From assembly GCF_009708175.1 (NCBI RefSeq), contig NZ_WMBB01000002.1, forward strand, positions 124,001 to 188,000: a DNA stretch of 64,000 bases, read 5' to 3'. This stretch comes from Nocardia aurantiaca. GTDB taxonomy: Bacteria > Actinomycetota > Actinomycetes > Mycobacteriales > Mycobacteriaceae. The notes below the pieces were generated by a model that had not been told where the DNA came from, did not search any database, and was given only the letters and a program-made list of their open reading frames with translations. The translations under genes were made by a program, and so were the position numbers. Of the stretch, positions 1 through 14,282 are shown piece by piece (the stretch's first letter is position 1; every line of letters begins with the position of its first letter).

Positions 1-4467
<4,467 letters not shown>

Positions 4468-4544
4468 CATGCCGAGCGTTTTCAAGCGCTGCACCGGATT
4501 TGTTGGGTGCGCCGAATCGGCGCGAAAGATCATCGGAGCTGTCA

Positions 4545-6014
4545 ATGGCTGATCCACAGGGCTTCCTGAAGCACACGAGCCGGGAACTGCCGAAGCGCCG
4601 CCCGGTGCCGCTGCGGTTGATGGACTGGAAAGAGGTCTACGAGGGGAAGTTCTCCCACGAGACCCTGCAGCGCCAGGCCAGCCGCTGCATGGACTGCGGT
4701 ATTCCGTTCTGCCACAACGGCTGCCCGCTCGGGAACCTGATTCCCGAGTGGAACGACCTGGTGTACAGGGGCGCGTGGAAGGAGTCGTTCGATCGGCTGC
4801 ACGCGACCAACAACTTCCCGGAGTTCACCGGCCGCCTGTGCCCGGCTCCGTGTGAGGCGTCCTGCGTCCTGGGCATCAACCAGGATCCGGTGACCATCAA
4901 GCAGGTCGAGGTCGAGATCATCGAGAACGGTTTCGACGAGGGCTGGGTGACCCCGGCCTATCCGACCCGTCTGACCGGTAAGCGCGTCGCGGTCGTCGGC
5001 TCCGGCCCCGCGGGCCTGGCCGCCGCCCAGCAGCTGACCCGCGCCGGCCACACCGTGACGGTGTTCGAGCGCGACGACCGCATCGGCGGCCTGCTGCGCT
5101 ATGGCATCCCGGAATTCAAGATGGAGAAGCGCTTCATCGACCGCCGCATCGCGCAGATGGAGGCCGAGGGCACCATCTTCAAGACCGGCGTGAACGTGGG
5201 CGTGGACATCAGCGCCGAGCAGCTGCGTGAGCAGTTCGACGCGATCGTCCTCGCCGGTGGCGCGACCATCGCCCGCGACCTGCCGATCCCGGGTCGCGAC
5301 CTGGACGGCATCCATCAGGCCATGGAGTTCCTGCCGCTGGCCAACCGGGTGCAGCTGGGCGACCCGATCGTCGATGAGGACGGCCTGCCGCGCGTCCACG
5401 CGCGCGGCAAGAAGGTCGTCATCATCGGCGGCGGTGACACCGGCGCGGACTGCCTGGGCACCTCGCACCGTCAGGGCGCGGAGTCGGTCCACCAGTTCGA
5501 GATCATGCCGCGTCCGCCGGAGGAGCGGGCCTCCTCCACCCCGTGGCCGACCTATCCGCTGATGTATCGCGTCTCCTCGGCCCATGAGGAGGGCGGCGAG
5601 CGCGTGTTCTCGGTCAACACCGAGCGTTTCATCGGTAGGGACGGCAAGGTCACCGGGCTGCAGGCGCATGAGGTGACGATGGTCAATGGCCGGTTCGAGA
5701 AGGTCGAGGGCACCGACTTCACCCTGGAGGCGGACCTGGTGCTGCTGGCCATGGGCTTCGTCGGCCCGCAGAAGTACGGCCTGCTCGAGGGTCTGGGCGT
5801 GGGCTATGACCAGCGCGGCAATGTCATGCGTGACAAGGAGTGGGCCACCACGGTGCCCGGTGTCTTCGCCGCCGGTGACATGGGCCGTGGTCAGTCGCTG
5901 ATCGTGTGGGCCATCGCCGAGGGCCGCGCTTGCGCGTCCGCGGTGGACAAGTACCTGGAGGGTGAGACGGCGCTGCCGTCCCCGATCACTCCGAGCATGG
6001 TCGCCCAGCGCTGA
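4545..6014 (+). CDS. gltD: Glutamate synthase (NADPH) small subunit
   Basis: This is the beta subunit, which oxidises NADPH and feeds electrons through FAD and Fe-S clusters to GltB. The 489-residue protein has the N-terminal cluster cysteines (CMDCGIPFCHNGCPLG, then LCPAPCEASC), an FAD Rossmann motif (VVGSGPAGLAAAQQL) and an NADPH motif (IIGGGDTGADCLG). The ATG at 4545 was chosen because CGGAGC precedes it at good spacing and the family begins MADPQGFLK; an in-frame TTG at 4500 would add 15 unconserved-looking residues. A strong hairpin terminator follows the stop. Confidence 0.96.
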   Translation: MADPQGFLKHTSRELPKRRPVPLRLMDWKEVYEGKFSHETLQRQASRCMDCGIPFCHNGCPLGNLIPEWNDLVYRGAWKESFDRLHATNNFPEFTGRLCPAPCEASCVLGINQDPVTIKQVEVEIIENGFDEGWVTPAYPTRLTGKRVAVVGSGPAGLAAAQQLTRAGHTVTVFERDDRIGGLLRYGIPEFKMEKRFIDRRIAQMEAEGTIFKTGVNVGVDISAEQLREQFDAIVLAGGATIARDLPIPGRDLDGIHQAMEFLPLANRVQLGDPIVDEDGLPRVHARGKKVVIIGGGDTGADCLGTSHRQGAESVHQFEIMPRPPEERASSTPWPTYPLMYRVSSAHEEGGERVFSVNTERFIGRDGKVTGLQAHEVTMVNGRFEKVEGTDFTLEADLVLLAMGFVGPQKYGLLEGLGVGYDQRGNVMRDKEWATTVPGVFAAGDMGRGQSLIVWAIAEGRACASAVDKYLEGETALPSPITPSMVAQR

Positions 6015-6025
6015 GCTGAAATCTG

Positions 6026-6066
6026 AAGGGCGCTCCCGGACTTCGGTCCGGGAGCGCCTTTTGTTT
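6026..6066 (+). terminator. Rho-independent terminator after gltD
   Basis: A perfect 13-bp stem (6029-6041 with 6046-6058) extends to about 16 pairs through G-T and A-T pairs. It closes a TTCG tetraloop and is followed by TTTTGTTTTG. It ends the gltBD transcript. Confidence 0.9.
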
Positions 6067-6251
6067 TGCCTGGCAAAGCATCTGAAATGTGTGCTAGTCA
6101 ATTGCTGTGCGCAGTTTTCGCAAACCCTGGACAGTGGACCAGTTACACCTGTTTACTTAGTCCCCGTGTGGAACCCACCTCCGAGTCGTCCGCAGCGCTC
6201 GGTAAGCATGGATCGGTCCCGGAATGAGGTCGGGACACTTGGAGGAGAAAC

Positions 6252-6956
6252 ATGTTCCGTAATCGCCGGGCGGCCGCGATCATCTCATCGGCCGCATTGG
6301 TTTGCGCGGGTCTGAGCATCACCACTCTGGAAACCGGAGTGGCGGCGGCGGATTCGACCTGTGCAATCAGTTCGCATGCCACCAAGAATGACATCAGCAC
6401 CCTGGGCATCACGATGACCTACGACAAGACCGTCAATTCCGACTCGGTCGGCGTCGGCACCACCGTGACCTACAAGATCGTCATCGGCACCACCGGCATC
6501 GGCAATCCGTACGTCAACACCATCACCGATTACCCGCCCGCCGGATTCGCCGCGCCCACCAAGGCGACCATCACCGCGTATCACGCCGCGGTCGGCGAGC
6601 GCACCGAGGACGTCACCCCGGAGCCGAACGCCGGCGGCTGGAAGGTGACCAACACGGGCTGGTTCGTGAACTCCGGCAACCCGGTGACCTACACCATCAC
6701 CTACCCGGTCCCCACCAACCTCTCGGCCGGTCAGCAGGTCACCAGCGGTGGTATCGGGGTCGCGGGCACGGTCGGCGTCAGCAACGAACTCCCCAACCTG
6801 ACCGCGTGCTTCACCGCCCGCGGCAACACCATCGGTGAGGACGTGCTGGGCAGCCTCGGCAACAACGGACTCGGTTCGGCCGACGGCCAGCTCAGCTCGA
6901 CGGGTTCGCTGAGCACCATTCTGTCGGACGCGATCCGCAAGTACATCGGCAGCTGA
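6252..6956 (+). CDS. Secreted protein of unknown function
   Basis: The 234-residue protein has an N-terminal signal peptide: MFRNRR, a hydrophobic stretch AAAIISSAALVCAGLSI, and a likely cleavage after VAAA near residue 35. The mature part is rich in Thr, Val and Gly, with repeated beta-strand-like stretches (GTTVTYKIVIG, NPVTYTITYPVP). This resembles the immunoglobulin-like or DUF11-type folds of surface proteins, but I do not recognise a specific family. One cysteine pair is possible. GGAGGAGAAA sits just before the ATG. It stands alone upstream of two other exported proteins, so an envelope or extracellular role is inferred from context only. Confidence 0.85.
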   Translation: MFRNRRAAAIISSAALVCAGLSITTLETGVAAADSTCAISSHATKNDISTLGITMTYDKTVNSDSVGVGTTVTYKIVIGTTGIGNPYVNTITDYPPAGFAAPTKATITAYHAAVGERTEDVTPEPNAGGWKVTNTGWFVNSGNPVTYTITYPVPTNLSAGQQVTSGGIGVAGTVGVSNELPNLTACFTARGNTIGEDVLGSLGNNGLGSADGQLSSTGSLSTILSDAIRKYIGS

Positions 6957-6997
6957 TTCCCGCCCGGGCCGATTCGATCGATAGGACAACCGAACCG

Positions 6998-8008
6998 ATG
7001 CACACCCGTAAACTCCCGGTGTTGGCCGCGATATCGGCGTTCGCGCTCTCACTGGCGTTGTCGTGCGCCCCCGGGAGCATCGGTACGGCCATGGCGGATT
7101 CCGCTGAAGCCCATCTGGTTTCGATCGATCGGCCCGGCCAGCGGCAGGAGGAGCTCTCAGTCTATTCGGCCGCGATGGACCGGGTGATTCCGGTTCAGGT
7201 CCTCACCGCATTCGACAACAGCGTGCCGCGCCCGACGCTCTATCTGCTCAATGGCGCGGGCGGCGGAGAAGACGCCGCCACCTGGTATCGGCAGACCGAT
7301 GTCGTCCAATTCTTCTTGGACAAGAACGTGAATGTCGTGTCCCCGGTCGGCGGGAAATTCTCCTATTACACCGACTGGCAGAAAGACGACCCGAGTCTCG
7401 GCCGTCAGAAATGGGAGACCTTTCTGACCGCCGAACTGCCTCCGATCATCGACAAGGCGCTGGGCGCGTCGGGCGCGAACGCGATCGCAGGCGTCTCGAT
7501 GTCGGCGACCTCGGCGCTGAACCTGGCCATCGTCGCCCCGGACCGGTACCGGGCCGTCGCGGCTTTCAGTGGCTGCGCCTCCACTTCGGACGAGAACAGC
7601 CGCCGCTACATCCAGCTGGTCCTGGATCGCGGTGACGCCGATGCCCGCAATATGTGGGGTGAGCCGGGCGACCCGGACTGGCAGCGGCACGACGCGGTGC
7701 TCAATGCCGAAGCCCTGCGCGGGAAGGCGCTTTTCATCTCCAGTTCCAGTGGCCTGCCCGGCCCCATGGACACCCTCGACTCACCCTCGATCGGCGGGCG
7801 TCCGGCGACGCTGGCCAACCAGATCGTGCTGGGCGGTGTCATCGAGGCGGCGACCAACGCCTGCACGCACCGGCTCGCTGATCGCTTGAGCGAGTTGGGG
7901 ATTCCGGCACAGGTCGAATTCCGTGCTGCCGGAACGCATTCCTGGCGCTATTGGGAGGACGCGCTGCACCGGTCGTGGCCGATGCTCGAGACGGCATTGC
8001 GGGAATGA
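6998..8008 (+). CDS. Antigen 85-like secreted esterase/mycolyltransferase
   Basis: This 336-residue exported alpha/beta-hydrolase belongs to the esterase family that includes mycobacterial antigen 85 (trehalose mycolyltransferase). It has a signal peptide with probable cleavage at GTAMA-DSA. Family features are LYLLNGAGGGEDAATW after the first strands, the nucleophile motif GVSMS (Ser near residue 167) and a C-terminal histidine in GTHSWRYWED, which closely matches the Ag85 motif around its catalytic His. The likely role is transfer of mycolic acids to trehalose or arabinogalactan, or ester hydrolysis, outside the membrane. It lies 41 bases after another secreted-protein gene, so co-transcription is possible. 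Which acyl substrate it uses cannot be read from the sequence. Confidence 0.9.
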   Translation: MHTRKLPVLAAISAFALSLALSCAPGSIGTAMADSAEAHLVSIDRPGQRQEELSVYSAAMDRVIPVQVLTAFDNSVPRPTLYLLNGAGGGEDAATWYRQTDVVQFFLDKNVNVVSPVGGKFSYYTDWQKDDPSLGRQKWETFLTAELPPIIDKALGASGANAIAGVSMSATSALNLAIVAPDRYRAVAAFSGCASTSDENSRRYIQLVLDRGDADARNMWGEPGDPDWQRHDAVLNAEALRGKALFISSSSGLPGPMDTLDSPSIGGRPATLANQIVLGGVIEAATNACTHRLADRLSELGIPAQVEFRAAGTHSWRYWEDALHRSWPMLETALRE

Positions 8009-8267
8009 GCCCGGAAGCCGGTGTGGGAAAGGACTTTCAGCCGGAAATCGGACGTGTTCGTCCACTCGCCTGGCATGGGTGATCAGGCCCCTTTAAGCTT
8101 GTCGGCGGTGTGTCGCCGATCTCGTCAAGCGGTCTGTTTCGGGCAACTCATACGGGGGCGGTTACTTGGGTTAACCCACAGTGCACCGGACTGTCATCCG
8201 GCGACCGCACCATGATCGGGAATCGGGACGGGCGACTTGTCCCGGCACAAGCGTGAACTGGAGCAGT

Positions 8268-9170
8268 ATGCGGTTGAAGAATGTTGTCGCGGCTGCGGGG
8301 GCAGCGGCGAGCGTGCTCATGTCGGGAATTGTCCTGGGCAGCGGTCCCGCGATGGCCGACCCCGGCGCGGGCTGCCCGAGCCTCTACACGGTGGCCGTCC
8401 CGGGCACCTGGGAAACCGGTCATGACAAAGACCCCAAACCCGGCATGCTGGCCGGGGTTACCGACGGGTTGCCCGGCGAGGTCGACTACGTGACCTACGC
8501 GGCGACCGCCTTCCCCTGGGAGGGCGACGTCTATGCCGCCTCCAAGAAGGAAGCCGTCGACAACGCGCGCGGCCTCGTGCACGACATGGGCGCGCGCTGC
8601 CCGGGCACCAAGATCGCACTCACGGGCTACAGCCAGGGCGCCGACGCCGCAGGCGATCTCGCGGCCGAGATCGGCTCCGGGCACGGCGTGGTGCCACCGG
8701 ACCGCATCGCGGCCGTGGCCCTGATCTCCGATCCGCGCCGTTCGCCCACCGACGCCCAGATCGGTCCGATCGCCCCCGGCGCGGGTGCGGGCGGGGTGCG
8801 GGTCGGCGGCTTCGGCTGGATCAGCGACAAGGTGCGCACGGTGTGCGCCATCGGCGACCTGTACTGCTCCACCGAGGAGACCGACTTCCTCACCCGCTTC
8901 GCGGGTTTCCTGGCGCAGTCGAGCAACCCGAACAACTTCAACCTGTGGCAGACCCAGCTCGAGTTCGGGTCCATCCTCAACGACCTGATGGCACAGGGTG
9001 GTCTGCCGACGCTGCAGGCGCAACTGGCCGATGGTCCGGACAGCGAGTACGCGCACCAGCTCGAGCAGTTCTACCGCAGTGGCAAGCACACCAGTTACGG
9101 CAGCTACGGGGTCGGTGGCGGTCAGACCGCGCTGACCTGGATGCACAACTGGATCGTGACCAACGCATAG
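8268..9170 (+). CDS. Secreted cutinase-family esterase
   Basis: This 300-residue exported serine esterase belongs to the cutinase family (mycobacterial Culp-like). The signal peptide ends in GSGPAMA-DPG. The cutinase nucleophile motif GYSQG (Ser near 122), the acid region CAIGDLYC and the histidine region KHTSYG supply the expected Ser-Asp-His triad and the paired cysteines. The ATG at 8268 follows TGGAGC at about 6 bases; a longer reading from 8181 would put non-signal sequence before the signal peptide and is unlikely. Expected activity is hydrolysis of medium-to-long-chain esters or phospholipids outside the cell. Confidence 0.9.
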   Translation: MRLKNVVAAAGAAASVLMSGIVLGSGPAMADPGAGCPSLYTVAVPGTWETGHDKDPKPGMLAGVTDGLPGEVDYVTYAATAFPWEGDVYAASKKEAVDNARGLVHDMGARCPGTKIALTGYSQGADAAGDLAAEIGSGHGVVPPDRIAAVALISDPRRSPTDAQIGPIAPGAGAGGVRVGGFGWISDKVRTVCAIGDLYCSTEETDFLTRFAGFLAQSSNPNNFNLWQTQLEFGSILNDLMAQGGLPTLQAQLADGPDSEYAHQLEQFYRSGKHTSYGSYGVGGGQTALTWMHNWIVTNA

Positions 9171-9183
9171 CGGGAATCTCGAT

Positions 9184-9217
9184 CCGAGGGCCGCTCCCGG
9201 CAAGGGGCGGCCCTCGG
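9184..9217 (+). terminator. Hairpin after cutinase gene
   Basis: An 11-bp stem (9184-9194 with 9207-9217) with a further CCC/GGG pairing inside lies 14 bases after the cutinase stop. There is no T-run, so termination strength is uncertain. Confidence 0.6.
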
Positions 9218-9259
9218 CATATGAGAGTGCTTGTCTTTCAACGACTCCGAGAGACAAAG

Positions 9260-9290
9260 AGGCCGCTCCCACACGGGGAGCGGCCTTTTC
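9260..9290 (+). terminator. Bidirectional terminator between convergent genes
   Basis: A perfect 11-bp stem (9260-9270 with 9276-9286) with loop ACACG is followed by TTTTC on the plus strand and preceded by an A-containing stretch, so it may also work on the minus strand. It separates the cutinase gene from the convergent His/Asp-rich peptide gene. Confidence 0.8.
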
Positions 9291-9321
9291 GTGTCCGAGC
9301 CGATGAGGTGATCCGGCCGGG

Positions 9322-9645
9322 CTACATGCCGAACGAGCCGGTGGGCGGCAGCCAGGGTGCGGGGGCCTGGGCGGGGGCGTTGTTCCAGCCGTTGTCGCCG
9401 TTGTTCCAGCCGCTGTTACCGTTCCAGTCACCGTCGTGGTCGTGGCGGTGGTGATCACGGTCGCGGTCGTGGTCCCAGGGGCCGTGGTCGTCGATCTGCT
9501 GCGCGATGACGGGGGTGCTGGCGTCATCGGGGGTCGCGGCGTTCGCGGGGAGGGCGACGACGGCGAGCGGGATGGCGGCCAGGGCACCCGCCGCGGCCAG
9601 GCGCAGGGCGAGACGGCGGCGGGGCTTGGTGGTGGCGGACATCAT
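9322..9645 (-). CDS. Small exported His/Asp/Trp/Asn-rich protein
   Basis: This is a protein of about 107 residues with a signal peptide (MSATTKPRRR, then ALRLAAAGALAAIPLAVVALPANA, cleaved before ATPDDAS). The mature segment is low-complexity: DHGPWDHDRDRDHHRHDHD is followed by repeated GWNN units and a Pro/Ala tail. Histidine and aspartate clusters of this sort often bind divalent metals; that is inference, as no family was recognised. Start: two adjacent ATGs at 9645 and 9642 follow AAAGG, and the second has the better spacing. A longer reading from 9690 adds an Arg-rich leader and is less likely. Confidence 0.75.
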   Translation of the reverse strand: MMSATTKPRRRLALRLAAAGALAAIPLAVVALPANAATPDDASTPVIAQQIDDHGPWDHDRDRDHHRHDHDGDWNGNSGWNNGDNGWNNAPAQAPAPWLPPTGSFGM

Positions 9646-9769
9646 GGTGCCTTTCTGTCGGGATCGTCGGCCGCGAGGGGAGCGGCTCACGAGTTCCCAT
9701 CGAAAGGCCCGGCCCTTGGAGGGGTGTGGGATCGGGCTGGGAGTCGGCTGAGCGTCGGTGTTCGGCGGC

Positions 9770-10387
9770 TCAGGAGCGCGGCCGCTGCGTCCGCGGCAGC
9801 AGATCCCAGACGTGGCCGTTCTCGTTGACGGTGGCCGCGGTGCGGCCGCCGGTGCGCGAGTACAGGATCCGGGTGATCGAGCAGTAGTCGATGGGAAACG
9901 TGAGCGGGCGAGCCAGCCCCAGCACGTCCTGCAGCAGCACGTTGATCACGCCGCCGTGGGCGAAGACGACGACGGTGTCGGCGTGTTCGGCGGCCGTGAC
10001 GATGCTCGCGATGCTGTCGCGTACGCGGCCGACGAAGGCGTCGCCGTCGATCTGCTCGGGCAGGTGCCCGGCCTTGATGCGCTCGTAGGCTTCCCGGAAT
10101 TCCCGCTGCGCGTCCTCGATCGGGATGTAGATCGGCAGCTCGCGGTCGTATTCGGCGAGGCCGTCGAGGATGTCGATGTCCAGCCCGAGCTTTTCCGCGG
10201 TCGGCCGGGCGGTCTCGCGGGCCCGCAGCTGGGGGCTGCTCACCACGCGCGAAATCCGGTGGGGGGCCAGTGCGGCCGGAACGCGGCTCGCCTGTTCGAT
10301 CCCGATCGCGGTGAGATCGGGGTCGGCGTGGCCGGATTCCGCCAGGACACGTTGCGGCTGGGCGTGGCGCACGAGGATCAACTGCAC
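9770..10387 (-). CDS. Histidine phosphatase family protein (phosphoglycerate mutase-like)
   Basis: The roughly 205-residue cytoplasmic protein has the histidine-phosphatase signature LILVRHAQPQR at its N terminus and the second catalytic histidine in VVVFAHGGVINVLL. SSPQLRARETA fits the conserved phosphate pocket. The family hydrolyses phosphoesters through a phosphohistidine, and the substrate here is unknown. The GTG at 10387 puts the first strand right at the N terminus, as is usual; an upstream GTG at 10405 would add six residues. It is one of two phosphatases of this family in the window; the other is beside pheA. Confidence 0.88.
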   Translation of the reverse strand: MQLILVRHAQPQRVLAESGHADPDLTAIGIEQASRVPAALAPHRISRVVSSPQLRARETARPTAEKLGLDIDILDGLAEYDRELPIYIPIEDAQREFREAYERIKAGHLPEQIDGDAFVGRVRDSIASIVTAAEHADTVVVFAHGGVINVLLQDVLGLARPLTFPIDYCSITRILYSRTGGRTAATVNENGHVWDLLPRTQRPRS

Positions 10388-10437
10388 GCCCCCACTCTGC
10401 CGCACCCCGCCCGCACTTCGCCGCGGGGGTGCCGGGG

Positions 10438-10656
10438 CTAGCGGTTCTTGCGGCGGCTCATCAGATAGACGACGCCCAGCACCAGCACCACGATGCCGAT
10501 GCAGCAGACCGCGAGGAAGCCCCAGAAGCTGGTGCCGCGCCGGCTGCTGGAGCGCCGCGCGGCGGTGTTCTCGAGGGCGGCGTTCCAGGTGTCCGGGTGC
10601 GTCCAGACATGGTGGTCCAGCAGTGTCGCCTGGGTCATCAGGTCTAGGTAGTGCAT
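10438..10656 (-). CDS. Small single-pass membrane protein
   Basis: The 72-residue protein has a polar N-terminal half (MHYLDLMTQATLLDHHVWTH) and one C-terminal transmembrane helix (FLAVCCIGIVVLVLGVVYLM) ending in the positive stretch SRRKNR. That topology suggests a tail-anchored protein or a short membrane subunit. GGGGA lies a few bases before the ATG. I do not recognise the family. It sits between the phosphatase gene and lysX on the same strand. Confidence 0.75.
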   Translation of the reverse strand: MHYLDLMTQATLLDHHVWTHPDTWNAALENTAARRSSSRRGTSFWGFLAVCCIGIVVLVLGVVYLMSRRKNR

Positions 10657-10688
10657 GGAATCCCCAATCGGTGTAGCCGGTGGGCCCG

Positions 10689-10730
10689 CCCCGGGCCGAA
10701 TCCCAGATTAACTGGCGATCCGGCCCGGGG
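10689..10730 (-). terminator. Possible terminator downstream of lysX
   Basis: A 10-bp GC stem (10689-10698 with 10721-10730) encloses a 22-base loop in the gap between lysX and the small membrane protein gene. It lacks a clear T-run, so it may be only a weak terminator or an RNA-stabilising hairpin. Confidence 0.4.
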
Positions 10731-10750
10731 AATCAGGGTTTTCCCTGGTC

Positions 10751-13700
10751 CTATCGGGATTCGCTGTGCGCGCCACGGGGTTTCACCAGCGGAAACGGCA
10801 GGGTTTCGCGGATGCTGCGGCCGATGAGCAGCATGACCACCCGGTCCACGCCGACGCCGAGGCCGCCGGTGGGCGGCATGGCGTGTTCGAGGGCTTGCAG
10901 GAATTCCTCGTCGAGTTCCATGGCCTCCGGATCGCCGCCGGCGGCCAGCATGGACTGCTCGGTGAGGCGGCGGCGCTGTTCCACCGGATCGGTCAATTCG
11001 CTGTAGGCGGTGGCCAATTCGACGCCCCAGGCCACCAGGTCCCAGCGCTCGGTGACGCCCGCGATGTGCCGGTGCGCACGGGTGAGCGGGGAGACGGAGG
11101 TGGGGAAGTCGATGTAGAAGGTAGGTTCCTCGGTGGCGGATTCCACCAGGTGCTCGTACATCTCGAGCACGAGTTGCCCGGCGTCCCAGCCCAATTGGAA
11201 GGGCACGCCCGCTTTCTCGCAGAGCAGCCGCAGTCGTTCGGCATCGGTGTCGGGGGTGATGGTCTCGCCGATCGCCTCGGACACGGCCCCGTGCACGGTC
11301 TTGACCGGCCAGTCGCCGGAGATGTCGACCTCGGCGACGGCGCCGTCTGGTCCGGGGCGCAGCGCCGCCATCTTGCCGTTGGCGGCGACCGCGGCCTCCT
11401 GGATGAGCTGGCGGCAGACGTGCATCATGCGCTCGTAATCGCTGTGCGCCTCATAGGCTTCCAGGATGGTGAACTCGGGGTTGTGGCTGTAGTCCACGCC
11501 CTCGTTGCGGAAGACGCGGCCGAGTTCGAACACCTTCTCCATGCCGCCCACGCATAGCCGCTTGAGGTACAGCTCGGGGGCGATGCGCAGGTACAGGTCC
11601 AGGTCGTAGGCGTTGATGTGGGTGGTGAACGGCGTGGCGTTGGCGCCGCCGTGCACCTGCTGCAGCACGGGGGTCTCGACTTCCAGGAAGCCCCAGCCGT
11701 GCAGGGTGTCCCGCAGCGACCGCACCACCGCGCTGCGCTTGGCCAGCACCTCGCGGATGTCGATGTTGATGGCCATGTCGACATAGCGTTGCCGGACGCG
11801 GGCCTCCGGATCGGACAGGCCCTTCCACTTGTCCGGCAGCGGGTGCAGGCATTTGCCGATCATCCGCCAGTCCTGGGCCAGCAGTGACAGTTCGCCGCGG
11901 CGGCTGCGGCCGATCTGCCCGCTCACCTCGATGAGGTCGCCCAGGTCGAAGAATTCGGTGAATTCCCGGCTGCGGTCGACGCCCACCCGGCCGCGGTCGA
12001 TGAGCAGCTGGATGTCGCCGGACCAGTCGCGCAGCACGGCGAAGATGACGCCGCCGTAGTCGCGAATCCGCAAGAGCCGTCCGCAGACTCGCACGGTGGT
12101 GCCCTGCGGGCAGCCGCGCGCGGCGGCCACGGTGTGGGTGGGCGGGTAGGCGACCGGGTAGGCCTCGACCCCGGATTCCTGGAGCTTCGCCAGCTTGTCC
12201 ATGCGCACCCGCACCTGTTCGGGGCGGCGCGGGCCGATCTCCGCGAGCTCCTCCGGCGGCAGATCCGGTGGGCTGCCGTCGGCGTGCAGGCCGGTCATGG
12301 TGGGCGGCACCGAGGGGCGCAGACCGGTGTGCGCGGAGGCGTCGTGCTCGCGGCCGACACGCGGGAGGAAGCCCTCGGCGAGGGCGCTGGCCATGGCGAC
12401 CCGCAGCAGGTGGCGGCGTTCCTCGAACATCGAGAATCGCGGCACCCATTCGGGCTGGTACTTCACATTGGAGCGGTAGAGCGCCTCGAGCTGGTACCAG
12501 CGGGAGAAGAACATGAGTACGCCGCGCCACATGCGCAGCACCGGGCCGGCGCCGATGCGGCCGCCCTCCTCGAAGACCGCGCGGAAGACCGCGAAGTTCA
12601 ACGAGATCCGGGTGATGCCGTACTGATCGGAGGTGAGGGCCAGCCGCGAGATCATGAGCTCCATCAGCCCGTTGGGGCCGGAGCGGTCGCGGCGCATGAG
12701 ATCGAGGGAGATGCCGGTGCGACCCCACGGCACGAACGACAGCATGCCGAGCACCTGGCCGCCGCTTTCCGTGGTGTCTGCCGGAGGCTGCCCATTGCCG
12801 GTGGTGGTGGGCTGACGGACGGGCGCGACCGCCTCGACCAGCAGGCAATCGCCGTCGAGGGGGTCGCCGAGGCGGTCCAGGGCCATGGAGAAGCCGCGTT
12901 CGGTCTCGGTGTCGCGCCAGGCGTCGGCGCGCTTCATGACCTCTTGCATCTCCTCGGGGGAGATCTCCCGGTGTCGCCGCACCCGCACCGTGATGCCTTG
13001 TTTGGCAAGGCGATTGGCGGCCTGGCGGACCGGTTTCATATCCGGTCCGGCGAGGGAGAAGCTGCGGGTTTCGAGAATGGCCTCGTCGCCGAGGCGCAGT
13101 GCGGACAGCCCGGCGCGGCGGTACGCGGTCGCGCCGAGCTCGCTGGCGCCCATGACCGCGGGTGCCCAGCCGTACTGATCGGCCAGTCGCAGCCAGGCGT
13201 CGATGGCGTGCGGCCACGACTCCTTCTGCCCGATGGGGTCTCCGGAGGCCAGGCAGACGCCGAGCTCGACGCGGTAGGTGATGGCCGCCTTGCCGCTGGG
13301 GGCGAAGACGACGGCCTTGTCGCGGCGGGTGGCGAAGTAGCCGAGCGAGTCCTCGACGTCGGAGTGTTCGATGAGCCCGCGCAGGGCGGATTCGTCGAGC
13401 CCGGTGAGCGCGTTGGAGGAGCGCTGCGATCGGAACAGGGTGATCACCGCGGCCAGCAGCGCGATGGCACCGAACAGGCCGAGCAGCAGGTTCACCAGAT
13501 GCGGCGGGTGCCCGTCGAAGTCCTCGTTCGAGACCAGGATCGCGGCGGTCACGCGGGAGACGGCCCACAGCGCGCGCTCGGTGTGGTCGGGCAGCGTGCC
13601 GGGGAACAGCTCGACCAGTCCCCAGCCGACCATGCAGCCCAGCGTGAGCCCGCCCGCCAGCACGCCGAGCGCACGCCACACCGCGCCGCGCTGCACGTGC

Positions 13701-14182
13701 GTGTAGAACTCCGACCATGAGGCAACGAGCACGCCGATGACCACGACGTGGATCACCAGCGCCACCAAGGCGTTCACGTCGCCCTCGGCGGCGAAGTCGA
13801 GGGCGTTGGCCAGTGCGAAGGCCGCCATGTAGGCGACCAGCAACCACCACGCGATGCGCTTTCGGCTGGCGGTGGCGCCCGCCAGCAGGCCGACCACCAG
13901 CGCCCACACCAGCGAGGTGTCGGGGGCGTCGAAGTAGTAGGTATCGACGAAGTGGCGTAGGTGCGAGGTCAGGAACCGGAGCCCGGGCGAGATGCTCCAG
14001 GCGAAACAGAGCACCGAGAAGAGGCCGAGCGCGGTGCCCGCGATGTGCGGGACCTCACGCAATCGACCGTGCCCGCGGTGCGGCACCTCCGGCGACCGCG
14101 GCTCCGGTCTCTGGTCGGAGTCGTGGTGCGGCCGGTCCTGCGTCGAAGTCACCGCACCAGTGTGTATGTTGCCCTTGCCCAT
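10751..14182 (-). CDS. lysX: Bifunctional lysylphosphatidylglycerol synthase/lysyl-tRNA synthetase LysX
   Basis: This fused enzyme of about 1143 residues charges tRNA-Lys and transfers the lysine to phosphatidylglycerol. In mycobacteria this reduces killing by cationic peptides. From the N terminus it has six or so membrane helices (residues 45-240, for example [22 protein letters not shown]), the MprF-type DUF2156 transferase domain (about 300-600), an OB-fold anticodon domain ([18 protein letters not shown]) and a class II synthetase core with motif 2 [15 protein letters not shown] and motif 3 [12 protein letters not shown]. Length is close to the family value of about 1170. Start: ATG at 14182, with a GTG six bases upstream as an alternative. 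It is divergent from the S4 gene. The usual separate lysS is not in this window. Confidence 0.94.
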   Translation of the reverse strand: MGKGNIHTGAVTSTQDRPHHDSDQRPEPRSPEVPHRGHGRLREVPHIAGTALGLFSVLCFAWSISPGLRFLTSHLRHFVDTYYFDAPDTSLVWALVVGLLAGATASRKRIAWWLLVAYMAAFALANALDFAAEGDVNALVALVIHVVVIGVLVASWSEFYTHVQRGAVWRALGVLAGGLTLGCMVGWGLVELFPGTLPDHTERALWAVSRVTAAILVSNEDFDGHPPHLVNLLLGLFGAIALLAAVITLFRSQRSSNALTGLDESALRGLIEHSDVEDSLGYFATRRDKAVVFAPSGKAAITYRVELGVCLASGDPIGQKESWPHAIDAWLRLADQYGWAPAVMGASELGATAYRRAGLSALRLGDEAILETRSFSLAGPDMKPVRQAANRLAKQGITVRVRRHREISPEEMQEVMKRADAWRDTETERGFSMALDRLGDPLDGDCLLVEAVAPVRQPTTTGNGQPPADTTESGGQVLGMLSFVPWGRTGISLDLMRRDRSGPNGLMELMISRLALTSDQYGITRISLNFAVFRAVFEEGGRIGAGPVLRMWRGVLMFFSRWYQLEALYRSNVKYQPEWVPRFSMFEERRHLLRVAMASALAEGFLPRVGREHDASAHTGLRPSVPPTMTGLHADGSPPDLPPEELAEIGPRRPEQVRVRMDKLAKLQESGVEAYPVAYPPTHTVAAARGCPQGTTVRVCGRLLRIRDYGGVIFAVLRDWSGDIQLLIDRGRVGVDRSREFTEFFDLGDLIEVSGQIGRSRRGELSLLAQDWRMIGKCLHPLPDKWKGLSDPEARVRQRYVDMAINIDIREVLAKRSAVVRSLRDTLHGWGFLEVETPVLQQVHGGANATPFTTHINAYDLDLYLRIAPELYLKRLCVGGMEKVFELGRVFRNEGVDYSHNPEFTILEAYEAHSDYERMMHVCRQLIQEAAVAANGKMAALRPGPDGAVAEVDISGDWPVKTVHGAVSEAIGETITPDTDAERLRLLCEKAGVPFQLGWDAGQLVLEMYEHLVESATEEPTFYIDFPTSVSPLTRAHRHIAGVTERWDLVAWGVELATAYSELTDPVEQRRRLTEQSMLAAGGDPEAMELDEEFLQALEHAMPPTGGLGVGVDRVVMLLIGRSIRETLPFPLVKPRGAHSESR

Positions 14183-14282
14183 GTGCACTCAGAACCCGGT
14201 TCGTGTCTCGTGGCCGCCGCGCGGCGGCTGGTGGTGGGGGCGGCGTTTGGTTGCGGGGCGGCCGCGGGTAAGGATGTATCCC

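Noticed and set aside
10689..10730. Strong terminator of lysX
   Set aside because: A stem is present but it has a 22-base loop and no T-run, so it is listed only as possible.
12134..13720. 528-residue open frame antisense to lysX
   Set aside because: Same reason: a shadow of a long GC-rich gene, with no ribosome site and no recognisable domain.
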